Positions 50,817-60,651 are shown, counted from the stretch's first letter. The stretch is DNA of 64,000 nucleotides from Microbispora oryzae (GCF_017896165.1 NZ_JAFCNB010000006.1:186001-250000); one strand, 5' to 3'. Notes: generated by a model not told the origin, from the letters alone. Made by a program: numbers and translations.

Positions 50817-53045
50817 TCAGCGGCCGCCGATGGGGATCTCGAACCAGACGGCCTTGCCCTCACGGGTCGGCCGGGAGCCCCAGCGCTTGGCCAGCTGGTC
50901 GACGAGGTAGAGGCCACGACCACCCTCGTCGTTCTCCCCCGCGCTGCGGATGCGGGGCAGCCGCAGGTCCTGGTCGAAGACCTCGACCCAGATCGACTCG
51001 CCACCCCGGCGCAGTCGCAGGGTGAACTCCTTGTCGCCGCCGGCGATCTCGTCTTCGAACCCGGGCACGTCCCAGGAGTCGTCGAACGGCAGCGGCGGCC
51101 CGTCGAGGACCAGCTCGCGCCGGGGCATGTTGGCGCTCGCGGCGTGCAGCACCACGTTTGTCACGACCTCGGAGACGAGGAGGCACGCGAGCTCGGCCCG
51201 TTCCTCCGGCATCTGCCACTGGGCGAACGCCTCCGACGCCATGCGCCGCGCCTCGCTCACCATGATCGGCTGCGCGGGGAAGGTGCACTCCTCGATCTCC
51301 AGCTCGGCTCCGGCCGACCGGACCACCAGGATCGCCATGTCGTCGTCGATCTCGCCGGGAATGGCGATGGTCGCCATGTCGGCGATGCGCTCGACTGGCT
51401 CGTCCGAGACCTTGCCGAGCTTCTCGCGCAGGATGCGCATGGTCTCGTCCTCGCTCGGCGGCGGCCCCTCCAGGTCGCGCGGGGGCCGCCGGTCGACCAG
51501 GCCGTCGGTGTAGAGCAGCAGCGTCGCGCCCGCGGGCAGGGTGCGCGTCTCCTCCTTGTAGACCAGGTCGGCGTGCACACCCTTGGCCCGCACGCCCAGC
51601 GGCTGGCCGACCTCGGTGATGTCCAGTTCGGTGACGGTGCCGTCCACGATCAGCAGCGGTGGAGCGTGCCCGGCGTTGGCGAAGGACAGCTGCCGCGACC
51701 ATGCGTCGTACACCATGTACTGGCAGGTGACGATCGGCGGGTTGGTCACGTCGGCGCCGAAGTCGTCACGCTCCGGGGCGGCGACCACCCGGGTCCACTC
51801 GTCGAGCTTGGCGAGGATGTCGGCGGGCGGCTTGTCGTCCTGGGCGAACGCCCGCAGCGCCGCCCTGAGCTGGCCCATGACGGCCGCGGCCTTGGCTCCG
51901 CGGCCCTCGACGTCGCCGATGACGATGCCGACGCGGCCGGCCGACAGCGGGATGACGTCGTACCAGTCGCCGCCGACCTGCGTCTGGATGCCCTGCCCGT
52001 GGGAGGCGAGCGGCGCGGCCGGGTAGTAGCGGACCGCGATGTCGAGCCCGTCGAGCTTCGGAAGGTCGCGCGGGAGCAGGTGCTTCTGGAACGACTCGGC
52101 GGTGTGCCGCTCCTCCTCGAAGAGCAGCGCGTTGTCCACCGCGAGCGCGACCCGGGTGGCGATGGCGCCGACGAAGTCGCGGTCGAAGGTGTCGTAGTGG
52201 GGCGACCGCCGGTCGCTGAGGTTGGAGATGGCGAGGTACATCAGGCCCAGCGTCTCGCCGCGCACGCTCAGGGGCGCGACGATGGCGGAGGTCATCCCGA
52301 TCTCACCGCAGACGCGGGCCGCCCCCTCGCTGGTCGACGGGTAGCTGACCTGGGAGAAGTCCTCGACCAGGATCGTCTCCTGGCGGCGCAGGGCGGTGTC
52401 GGCGTAGTGGCCGATGGGGTATCTGATCTCGCCGCCGACGGGTTTCCAGGAATCCGGCGGCGGCGTCCAGCCGTGCACGTGGGTGGAGACCTTGCGGATC
52501 AGCCGGTCGCCCTCGACGAGCTCGATGAAGCAGTGATCGGCGAACTGGGGGACCAGCATCTCGGCGACCCGGTTGAGGGTCTCCTCGACGTAGAGCGAGC
52601 CGGCGAGCCGGTCGCCGACGCGTTCGAGCAGGCCGAAGCGGTCCTTCTCCCGCTCGTTGCTGCGCATCGCCTCCCTGGCGGTGATGACGATGCCGGTGAC
52701 CGCTCCCGAGGTGTGCCGCAGCGGCACCGCCTGGGCGCGCACGTAGACCATCGTGCCGTCGCCGCGCACGACGTCGAACGTGCCCTCCCACACCCCGCCG
52801 CGCAGCACGTTCTTGGCCAGATCGACGGCGAGCGGGTGGTCCTCCTCCATGATCCCCAGGGACATGAGCGACTCCTTGCCGGAGGGGCCGCCCTCCCTGC
52901 CGAACAGCCGCTCGGCGAAGGGGTTCCAGTAGAGGACGTTGCTGAACCGGTCGGTCACCACCACCGCCATCTCGGCGTGGTCGAGCACGGAACCGGCGGT
53001 GAGGTGGTCGTCGGCGTCCTGGGACAGGTCTCCCCAGCGTTTCAT
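50817..53045 (-). CDS. PAS-GAF-SpoIIE phosphatase-HATPase multidomain regulator
   Basis: A 742-residue cytoplasmic signalling protein. In order: a PAS domain (about 18-128; AVVVTDRFSNVLYWNPFAER), a GAF domain (about 150-310), a PP2C/SpoIIE phosphatase domain (about 330-577) with the metal-binding motifs GGDWYD (358-363), GDVEGRG (377-383) and DDDMAILVV, and a C-terminal ATPase domain with the N-box CLLVSEVVTNVVLHA (about 621-635). The last domain resembles anti-sigma-factor kinases (RsbW-like), so one protein may combine phosphatase and kinase for a partner-switching module. The start at 53045 follows a weakly defined upstream site. Its partner anti-anti-sigma factors are not in the window. 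Confidence 0.92.
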   Translation of the reverse strand: MKRWGDLSQDADDHLTAGSVLDHAEMAVVVTDRFSNVLYWNPFAERLFGREGGPSGKESLMSLGIMEEDHPLAVDLAKNVLRGGVWEGTFDVVRGDGTMVYVRAQAVPLRHTSGAVTGIVITAREAMRSNEREKDRFGLLERVGDRLAGSLYVEETLNRVAEMLVPQFADHCFIELVEGDRLIRKVSTHVHGWTPPPDSWKPVGGEIRYPIGHYADTALRRQETILVEDFSQVSYPSTSEGAARVCGEIGMTSAIVAPLSVRGETLGLMYLAISNLSDRRSPHYDTFDRDFVGAIATRVALAVDNALLFEEERHTAESFQKHLLPRDLPKLDGLDIAVRYYPAAPLASHGQGIQTQVGGDWYDVIPLSAGRVGIVIGDVEGRGAKAAAVMGQLRAALRAFAQDDKPPADILAKLDEWTRVVAAPERDDFGADVTNPPIVTCQYMVYDAWSRQLSFANAGHAPPLLIVDGTVTELDITEVGQPLGVRAKGVHADLVYKEETRTLPAGATLLLYTDGLVDRRPPRDLEGPPPSEDETMRILREKLGKVSDEPVERIADMATIAIPGEIDDDMAILVVRSAGAELEIEECTFPAQPIMVSEARRMASEAFAQWQMPEERAELACLLVSEVVTNVVLHAASANMPRRELVLDGPPLPFDDSWDVPGFEDEIAGGDKEFTLRLRRGGESIWVEVFDQDLRLPRIRSAGENDEGGRGLYLVDQLAKRWGSRPTREGKAVWFEIPIGGR

Positions 53046-53164
53046 CCCACGACCACCCCACCGAAGGGTGCTTTCGCTATGCCGGGCACGGGCGCTCCTG
53101 CAAGGGCTGGGTCGCGAGAAATGAGAGACTCCCTATGGGATTCAACCAGGCACAACTCGTTCCG

Positions 53165-53869
53165 TCATCGTTTGGTGACAAAAACGTGAACAGCCACGTC
53201 GCGTGGAAGGTCCACGGCCGCACTGCCCGCCTCACCATCACCTGTCACCCGCACACCGTCGTCGCTCGCCGCGAGCGTCACCTCGCGTCCGGGTTGTATC
53301 CCAACTTGCTTGAGTTTAAGCATCACGGCGGGGTCGCTTTGCACTTGTTCGCTGATTCGCCGCACCACAACGGGGGTTCCGCCCGCGCTGGCGAGGGCCG
53401 CCATGGGAGCTACCAACTCATCCCCACCCAGACCGGACTGGGGCACGCCAAGTTCGTCGAGGCCGGGGATCGGGTTGCCGTGCGGGCAGACCTGTGGGTT
53501 GTCGAGCAAACTCATGAGGCGCGACTCCACCGACTCCGACATCACGTGCTCCCAGCGGCACGCCTCGATGTGGACCTCCTCCCACGGCATGCCGATGACC
53601 TGGGTCAGCAGGCACTCCGCCAGGCGATGCTTGCGCATCACCCTGATGGCGAGGGCACGGCCCAGGTCGGTCATGCTGAGATGGCGGTCGCCCTCGACCG
53701 TGACCAGGCCGTCCCGCTCCATCCGCGCGACCGTCTGGCTCACCGTCGGCCCGCTCTGCTGCAGCCGTTCCGCGATACGCGCGCGGAGCGGCACGATGCC
53801 CTCCTCTTCGAGCTCGAAGATGGTGCGGAGGTACATCTCCGTGGTGTCGATCAGGCCGTGTGCGGTCAA
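53165..53869 (-). CDS. DtxR/IdeR-family iron-dependent regulator
   Basis: A 234-residue metal-dependent repressor of iron uptake and storage genes. It starts at TTG (53869), 4 nt from GGAGG. The N-terminal winged helix (1-73) has RIAERLQQSGPTVSQTVARM. All seven metal ligands of DtxR are found at a constant +2 offset: Met12, His81, Glu85, His100, Cys104, Glu107 and His108. A C-terminal SH3-like domain (about 160-230) has REVTLAASDDGVRVTGDGEA. I infer an iron sensor (IdeR/DmdR type). The divergent gene is udgX. No textbook iron box is evident in the 78-bp spacer. Confidence 0.93.
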   Translation of the reverse strand: MTAHGLIDTTEMYLRTIFELEEEGIVPLRARIAERLQQSGPTVSQTVARMERDGLVTVEGDRHLSMTDLGRALAIRVMRKHRLAECLLTQVIGMPWEEVHIEACRWEHVMSESVESRLMSLLDNPQVCPHGNPIPGLDELGVPQSGLGGDELVAPMAALASAGGTPVVVRRISEQVQSDPAVMLKLKQVGIQPGREVTLAASDDGVRVTGDGEAGSAAVDLPRDVAVHVFVTKR

Positions 53870-53947
53870 GGCTCCTCCAGTCCTTGTAAATCGATGCTAC
53901 GACCTCCCCCGCGTTCCCAGCCGACCTTATTGGGGAAGCGACCTAGG

Positions 53948-54574
53948 ATGGGAAACATCGGAGCTGAGCGATTCCTTCCGTCCGAAATGTCCCTTGCCGC
54001 GCTCCGAGAGGCCGCCCGCGGCTGCGAAGGCTGTGATCTTCATCGCGACGCGACCCAGACCGTGTTCGGCGACGGCGTCCCGGACGCCGAGTTCGTGTTC
54101 GTGGGCGAGCAGCCGGGCGATCAGGAGGACCGGAGGGGCGAGCCGTTCGTCGGTCCAGCCGGCCGGATGCTCGACCGCGCCCTGGAGGACGCCGGCATCG
54201 ACCGCGACAAGATCTACGTGACGAACGCGGTCAAACACTTCAAGTTCGAGCCGCGCGGCAAGCGCCGGATCCACCAGAAACCCACCGCGGGCGAGATCGC
54301 CGCCTGCCGGCCCTGGCTGGAGGCCGAGATGCGGCTGGTCGATCCCGCCGTGACGGTGGTGCTCGGCGCGACCGCGGCCCGGGCGCTGCTCGGTCCCGCG
54401 TTCCGGGTCACCCGGCACCGGGGCGAGCCGATCCCCCGCAGGGACGGCGCGTACTACGTCGCGACCATCCACCCGTCGGCGATCCTGCGCGCGCCGGAGC
54501 AGGACGCGGCCTACGACGGCTTCCTCGCCGACATCAAGGTGGCGGCGAGGCTGCGGCGGGCGGGCGTCTCCTGA
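53948..54574 (+). CDS. udgX: UdgX, uracil-DNA crosslinking glycosylase with Fe-S cluster
   Basis: A 208-residue member of the uracil-DNA glycosylase superfamily. Known UdgX proteins bind uracil in DNA and form a covalent bond through a histidine, acting in repair or sequestering of uracil. This one has GEQPGDQED (53-61), the KRRIH motif at 105-109 whose His109 is the reacting residue, and HPS (175-177). The cluster ligands are Cys26, Cys29 and Cys120, with His97 at the position of the fourth Cys in ordinary family-4 enzymes. Length and numbering match UdgX of Mycobacterium. The ATG at 53948 has a weak ribosome-binding site; a start at 53987 is possible. It is divergent from an iron regulator. 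Confidence 0.93.
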   Translation: MGNIGAERFLPSEMSLAALREAARGCEGCDLHRDATQTVFGDGVPDAEFVFVGEQPGDQEDRRGEPFVGPAGRMLDRALEDAGIDRDKIYVTNAVKHFKFEPRGKRRIHQKPTAGEIAACRPWLEAEMRLVDPAVTVVLGATAARALLGPAFRVTRHRGEPIPRRDGAYYVATIHPSAILRAPEQDAAYDGFLADIKVAARLRRAGVS

Positions 54575-54696
54575 ACCGGGCCTGGCGGAACCGGCTCCCG
54601 GGCGGGCACATGGGCGGGCCCCCGGGCGAGCTCTTTGGCGGGCCCTCTGGTGGGCCGGCGGCTGTCGGGCTGGTGACTGTCAGGCGGGCGGCGGGC

Positions 54697-55377
54697 TCAG
54701 GGCGCGAGCCGTTCCCGCGTCCAGGATCGCCCGTTCAGCCGGTAGCGCAACCGATCGTGCATCCGGTCCGTACGGCCCTGCCAGAACTCCACCTCGGACG
54801 GCATCACCCGGAAGCCGCCCCAGAAGTCGGGGACCGGTGGATCGTCGGGCCATCTGCGGGCGAGCTCCTCGTATCGGGCGTCGAGCTCCTCCCTGGACGC
54901 CACCACCGCCGACTGGCGGGAGGCCCAGGCCCCGATGCGGGAGCCGTACGGGCGGGACCTGAAGTAGGCCTCGGTGTCCTCGCGGGCGACCCGGACGACC
55001 CGGCCCTCCACCCGCACCTGGCGCCGGATCGGGTGCCATGGGAAGAGCAGGCAGGCGCGCGGGTTCTCGGCGAGATCGCGGCCCTTGCGGGACTCGTAGT
55101 TGGTGTAGAAGACGAAGCCGCGCTCGTCGAACCCCTTGAGGAGGACGGTGCGGGCCGAGGGGCGGCCCCCGGAGGAGCTGGTGGCCACGATCATCGCGTT
55201 CGGCTCGGGCAGCCCGGCCGCGACGGCGTCGGCGAACCAGATCGCGAATTGCGCGACCGGATCGTCCGCCATGGTGGATTCGAGCAGGGGCTCCCCCTCG
55301 TAGCTGTGCCGGAGCCCGGGAAGTTGCGAGGCGCTGTCCACGGAACGGTATTCTTGCGCGCTCGGTGGATGTCGCAC
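54697..55377 (-). CDS. pdxH: Pyridoxine/pyridoxamine 5'-phosphate oxidase
   Basis: PdxH uses FMN and oxygen to convert pyridoxine or pyridoxamine phosphate to PLP. The 226-residue product shows PSARTVLLKGFDERGFVFYT, the FMN-binding SRKGRDLAENPRACLLFPWH, RSRPYGSRIGAWASRQSAVV and the C-terminal signature FWQGRTDRMHDRLRYRLNGR with the two Arg that hold PLP. The start is GTG at 55377. It is divergent from citrate synthase and convergent with udgX. The PLP it makes serves aspC and serC in this window, among others. Confidence 0.95.
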   Translation of the reverse strand: MRHPPSAQEYRSVDSASQLPGLRHSYEGEPLLESTMADDPVAQFAIWFADAVAAGLPEPNAMIVATSSSGGRPSARTVLLKGFDERGFVFYTNYESRKGRDLAENPRACLLFPWHPIRRQVRVEGRVVRVAREDTEAYFRSRPYGSRIGAWASRQSAVVASREELDARYEELARRWPDDPPVPDFWGGFRVMPSEVEFWQGRTDRMHDRLRYRLNGRSWTRERLAP

Positions 55378-55441
55378 GCAGGGCCCCCTACCAGGGGCGA
55401 CGGCGTGAGGGTGGGCCGGGGGCGCGGCACTGCGCCCCTGA

Positions 55442-55490
55442 GGGTTAAATTGACCCGCCGGTATCTCGACATCAAGGCTCTGGGCTTCAC
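55442..55490 (+). promoter_or_regulatory. Candidate promoter/operator upstream of citrate synthase
   Basis: The plus strand contains TTAAATTGACCCGCCGGTAT followed by the partial dyad CTCGACATCAAG; TTGACC could be a -35. I recall similar CTTGATGTCGAG-like sites before citric-acid-cycle genes of actinomycetes, but this cannot be verified here. Confidence 0.35.
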
Positions 55491-55511
55491 AAGAGAGGGA
55501 GGCGGCCGAGA

Positions 55512-56618
55512 ATGTCCGACTTCAAACCCGGGCTCGAAGGCGTGGTCGCATTCGAGACCGAGATCGCGGAACCGGACAAAGAAGGGGGCGCCCTACGGTA
55601 TAGGGGCGTCGACATCGAAGAGCTCGTTGGCCGTGTTTCCTATGGACACGTCTGGGGCCTGCTCGTCGACAACAAGTTCCAGCCGGGGCTGCCGCCGGCG
55701 GAGCCGTACCCCGTTCCTGTCCATTCCGGCGACATCCGAGTAGACGTGCAGAGTGCGCTGGCCATGCTGGCGCCGGCCTACGGCTTCCGGCCGCTGCTCG
55801 ACATCGACGACGACCAGGCGCGCGACGACCTCGCCCGCGCCTCGGTGACGGCTCTGTCGTTCGTCGCGCAGTCGGCCCGCGGCCTCGGCCTGCCGATGGT
55901 CCCGCAGAGGCGGGTCGACGAGGCGGAGAGCATCGTCGAGCGCTTCATGGTCCGCTGGCGCGGCGAGCCTGACCCCCGCCACGTCAAGGCGATCGACGCG
56001 TACTGGACCTCCGCGGCCGAGCACGGGATGAACGCGTCCACGTTCACCGCCCGGGTGATCGCCTCCACCGGAGCCGACGTGGCCGCGGCCCTGTCCGGCG
56101 CCGTCGGCGCGATGTCCGGTCCGCTGCACGGCGGCGCCCCCGCCCGCGTGCTGCACATGATCGAAGGCGTCGAGCAGCTCGGCGACGCCCGCAAGTACGT
56201 CCAGAGCGAGCTGGACAAGGGCCAGCGGCTCATGGGCTTCGGCCACCGCGTCTACCGGGCGGAGGACCCCCGTGCCCGCGTGCTGCGCCGTACGGCCCGG
56301 GAGCTGAACGCCCCGCGCTACGAGGTCGCCGCCGCACTGGAGACGGCCGCCCTGGAGGAGCTGCACGCTCGCAAGCCGGACCGCGTGCTGGCCACCAACG
56401 TGGAGTACTGGGCCGCGGTCATCCTCGACTTCGCCGAGGTCCCCTCGCACATGTTCACCTCCATGTTCACCTGCGCCCGTACCGCGGGCTGGGCCGCGCA
56501 CATCCTGGAGCAGAAGCGCACGGGCAGGCTGGTCCGCCCCAGCGCGACCTACGTGGGCCCCGCCCAGCGCTCCATCGACGACGTGCCCGGCGCCGCCGAG
56601 GTCGTCGGCAAGGTCTGA
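55512..56618 (+). CDS. Citrate synthase (actinobacterial type 2)
   Basis: Condenses acetyl-CoA with oxaloacetate to citrate, the entry step of the citric acid cycle. The 368-residue protein begins MSDFKPGLEGVVAFETEIAE behind GGGAGG. Active-site histidines are at 206 (SGPLHGGAP) and 245 (MGFGHRVYR); His171 lies in AEHGMNAST. The catalytic acid is Glu298 in NVEYWAAVILDF where most citrate synthases have Asp (NVDxxSG). Its length is short of the 430-residue Gram-negative form and like the type II short enzymes. The last 70 bp overlap, tail to tail, with the gene on the opposite strand. Confidence 0.92.
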   Translation: MSDFKPGLEGVVAFETEIAEPDKEGGALRYRGVDIEELVGRVSYGHVWGLLVDNKFQPGLPPAEPYPVPVHSGDIRVDVQSALAMLAPAYGFRPLLDIDDDQARDDLARASVTALSFVAQSARGLGLPMVPQRRVDEAESIVERFMVRWRGEPDPRHVKAIDAYWTSAAEHGMNASTFTARVIASTGADVAAALSGAVGAMSGPLHGGAPARVLHMIEGVEQLGDARKYVQSELDKGQRLMGFGHRVYRAEDPRARVLRRTARELNAPRYEVAAALETAALEELHARKPDRVLATNVEYWAAVILDFAEVPSHMFTSMFTCARTAGWAAHILEQKRTGRLVRPSATYVGPAQRSIDDVPGAAEVVGKV

Positions 56619-59344
56619 GTCGCCGCTGAGGGCCCGCGGCTTTTCCGAGGCAGCCGCGGGCCTTCGGCGTCGGGCAGGCCCGCGCAGATCCCGCGGCGGA
56701 GGGGCGGTTCGTCGATCCTGAGGCGCCCGCAGCGGGCCGCGACCTTCGAGTTCCCCCAGCCCGACCCGCCCACCTCCATGATCGCGATGGCCTTGTCGAC
56801 GGGGTCGTGCGCCTCGTCGCCGAAGTCGACCACCCCGCTCGACCCGTTCCAGGCCGACTGTCCCGAGGTCAGCGCGAGCTGGTAGAGGATGTCTCCCCGG
56901 CTCGGCAGCCCGCCCTGGTAGGCCGTGTTGGCCGCGTCGTAGAAGAGGCCCACGGCGTCGTAGCTGAGGATGAGGTTGTCCTCCGAGTCGTTCGCGTGGC
57001 TGCCGTTGATCAGGTTCTGGACGAACCCCGTCGGCGCGGCCGCGCCGCCCCGCCACAGCTCCCGTCCGGCCAGCGCCGCGTAGTAGACCTGGACGCGCTT
57101 GAGGTCGCCGATCTGGCGGCCGTGGTCGGCGACCACCTTGATGACGTCGTCGCCCGCCAGCACCTTGACCGTGCCGGGGCCGCAGTCGTTGCCCTCCACG
57201 GCGTTGAGGAAGCCGAGGAACTCGGGTGCGCGCCCCGCGTAGAGGATCACATCGGGGCGGCGCGCGCAGGCCCGGGACGCCGCCTCGGCGATCCCGCCCC
57301 TGTCCACGGTGTAGTAGACGCTCTCGCTGACCTCGATGCCCTCCCCGGCGACCGCCTTCGCGTAGTCGTCCGCGAGGTTGTTGGTGTAGCTGTCGCCGGA
57401 CGACCGGTCCTGGACGATCACGGCGGTGGGCGCGTCCACCCCGGACAGCAGCGTGCGGCGGGCGTACCTGGCGGCGAGCACGGCCTGCCGGTAGTTCGTC
57501 GGCGCCATGCGGAAGTAGTAGGGCGACGGCCGTCCGGGCGTCGAGTCGGCCGCGCCGCCGTTACCCCCTCCGCCGCCCTGACCGTCGCCCTCGCCCTGGT
57601 CGGCGTCGTCGTCCCTGACGTATCCCAGGCGATCGGCGGTCGCGGTGGTCGCCAGCATGGGCATCTTCGCCGCGTGCAGCGTGGCGATCGCCTGCTCGAC
57701 GCCCTTGACGCTGCGCGGGAAGCCGATGACGCCGAGGGTGTGCGGATCCTCCTCCGCCAGGGCTCTGATCAGCTCCGCCGTACGACGGCCCTGGCCGAAG
57801 TCGTCTCCCCCGTTGGCCACCAGGACCTGGAGGCGGGGGGTGCTGGTGACCGAGCGCTGGTACTCCTCCACGGCGGTGAGCTCCGCGAGCGCTCCGGCGA
57901 GCCGGCTGTCGTCGGGCAGCGGGTTCCTGATCGAGTACTCGCCGAACAAGACCACGCTGACGTAGGCCCCGGAGTCCCTGGCGACGGCGTTGTTGCGGTC
58001 GATTCTCGCGATCAGGTCCGTGATCCGGCCGCCGAACAGGTCCCGCGGCGCGGGGCCCGTGGCGTTGACGACGCCGACGCACTCCCCCGCGACGCGGTCG
58101 ACCCAGGGCAGCCCGCCACAGTGCGCGTTGCGGTCCTGCTGGTTGCGGGCGAGCCACATGACCGGGCCGATGACGAGCAGCGCCACCACACACCAGTAGC
58201 CGATGGCCCGCAGGCGGCTCGGGAGCAGCCGCGGCCGGTGGTCGTCGTCCGGTGGCCGGCCGGAGGCGGTGACCAGCAGCCGCAGCGGGGGCACGCGCCG
58301 CCGAGCCGCCTCGCGCCAGGCCTCGGTCAGCGCCCCCAGCTCGGCCAGCCGGCCCGCCGTGACCGGCCGCTGGTCCGGCGCGATCGACTCGGGTACGGCC
58401 GCGAGCACCACCATCGGCGGCAGGAGCCCGGTCTCCTCGGTGGTCTCCTCCAAGATCCGCAGGAACCGCTCGTTGACGCCGCCGGGCCGGGTGGCGTCGA
58501 GCACCAGCAGGCCGTACAGGCCCCGGCCCCAGCTCGGCCACGGGATGATCCACTTCTGGTACGCCTGGTGGAGGTCCTGGCACATGGCGTGGACGAGCAG
58601 CCGCTCGACGTCCGCCTCGCTCGCGTCGGCCAGGCGCAGCGCGTACTTCGGCAGGCGCTCGAACGGCTTCCTCGCCAGGTACGGCTGCCGCCTGAACCAG
58701 CCGTTGAAGAAGGAGCCCCTGATCGACAGCATGGCCTGGACGACCGTGCCGGCCATGGCGACGATCACGCCGAGCGCCCACGGGATCAGGCCGATCAGGT
58801 CCGACGAGCCGCCCAGCCACCAGGCGGCCAGCGTGCCCACCGGCACCCACGTGGTGGCCGCGCGTCCGAGGAAGTCCGCCGCCGTCCTGCGGCCCCGGTC
58901 GCCGCCGTACCTGCCCCTGCGCCAGACCTTGAGCCGGTCCTTGAACTCCTCCTGACCGGTACGCGACTGGGGATCGGGCGGCCAGTGCCTCCCGGGGAGA
59001 CCGGCACGGTCCCCGTCCGGCGGCTCGTCGCGCTGGCGCCGGGCCCACAGGACGAACTGCACGAGCGGGAAGCGGGGCGGCGGCAGGAACGAGCCGCCGA
59101 TCGGCTTGCCGAGCTGCCCCTGCTCCCCCGCGAGCGCCGCCACGAGGTCGCGCAGCGTACCGTACTCACCGGCGGGGACCGCCGCGTGCGGGAGAAACTC
59201 CTCGAACGGCGCGGCGAGCCGGCGCGCGGCCTCGAACGCGTCCCCGTCCCGCTCGACGACGAACACGAGGGGGAGCGGTTGGTCCGGCAGCCAGAAGAAC
59301 GGCCTGCGGACGAGCTTCTCGATGACGCCGTGCACATCGGCCAC
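56549..59344 (-). CDS. Large membrane protein with external type I periplasmic-binding domain
   Basis: A 931-residue protein of unassigned function. It starts at GTG (59344; MADVHGVIEKLVRRPFFWLP) 9 nt from GGGAGG. Residues 1-160 are cytoplasmic with a LVFVVERDGDAFEAARRLAA strand-helix; two membrane helices span about 162-206; residues 210-380 are cytoplasmic again with a Rossmann-like GLYGLLVLDATRPGGVNERF; a third helix spans about 381-399. The remaining 480 residues are extracytoplasmic and resemble a Leu/Ile/Val-type ligand-binding fold (TLGVIGFPRSVKGVEQAIAT, MPMLATTATADRLGYV, YYFRMAPTNYRQAVLAARYA). No permease or ATPase genes are nearby, so a receptor is more likely than a transporter. The C-terminus overlaps citrate synthase by 70 bp. 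Confidence 0.82.
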   Translation of the reverse strand: MADVHGVIEKLVRRPFFWLPDQPLPLVFVVERDGDAFEAARRLAAPFEEFLPHAAVPAGEYGTLRDLVAALAGEQGQLGKPIGGSFLPPPRFPLVQFVLWARRQRDEPPDGDRAGLPGRHWPPDPQSRTGQEEFKDRLKVWRRGRYGGDRGRRTAADFLGRAATTWVPVGTLAAWWLGGSSDLIGLIPWALGVIVAMAGTVVQAMLSIRGSFFNGWFRRQPYLARKPFERLPKYALRLADASEADVERLLVHAMCQDLHQAYQKWIIPWPSWGRGLYGLLVLDATRPGGVNERFLRILEETTEETGLLPPMVVLAAVPESIAPDQRPVTAGRLAELGALTEAWREAARRRVPPLRLLVTASGRPPDDDHRPRLLPSRLRAIGYWCVVALLVIGPVMWLARNQQDRNAHCGGLPWVDRVAGECVGVVNATGPAPRDLFGGRITDLIARIDRNNAVARDSGAYVSVVLFGEYSIRNPLPDDSRLAGALAELTAVEEYQRSVTSTPRLQVLVANGGDDFGQGRRTAELIRALAEEDPHTLGVIGFPRSVKGVEQAIATLHAAKMPMLATTATADRLGYVRDDDADQGEGDGQGGGGGNGGAADSTPGRPSPYYFRMAPTNYRQAVLAARYARRTLLSGVDAPTAVIVQDRSSGDSYTNNLADDYAKAVAGEGIEVSESVYYTVDRGGIAEAASRACARRPDVILYAGRAPEFLGFLNAVEGNDCGPGTVKVLAGDDVIKVVADHGRQIGDLKRVQVYYAALAGRELWRGGAAAPTGFVQNLINGSHANDSEDNLILSYDAVGLFYDAANTAYQGGLPSRGDILYQLALTSGQSAWNGSSGVVDFGDEAHDPVDKAIAIMEVGGSGWGNSKVAARCGRLRIDEPPLRRGICAGLPDAEGPRLPRKSRGPSAATQTLPTTSAAPGTSSMERWAGPT
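56631..56662 (+). terminator. Citrate synthase terminator within the opposing gene
   Basis: An 11-bp stem (ggcccgcggct at 56631-56641, agccgcgggcc at 56652-56662) with a 10-nt loop lies 12 bp after the citrate synthase stop and inside the coding sequence of the opposite-strand gene. Confidence 0.65.
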
Positions 59345-59384
59345 GCGGACGGTCCTCCCAAGGGGGGTGGAGGCGTGATCTTAA

Positions 59385-60569
<1,185 letters not shown>

Positions 60570-60651
60570 CGGTCCGGGGCTCTAGCGGTCCTGCGGTTCT
60601 GGTGCCGCGTCAGGCCGCGTGGGCCTGAATGCGATTCGGCCAGGAGGAGTT

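Noticed and set aside
53870-53947. Iron box in the DtxR/udgX gap
   Set aside because: No sequence close to TTAGGTTAGGCTAACCTAA was found on either strand.
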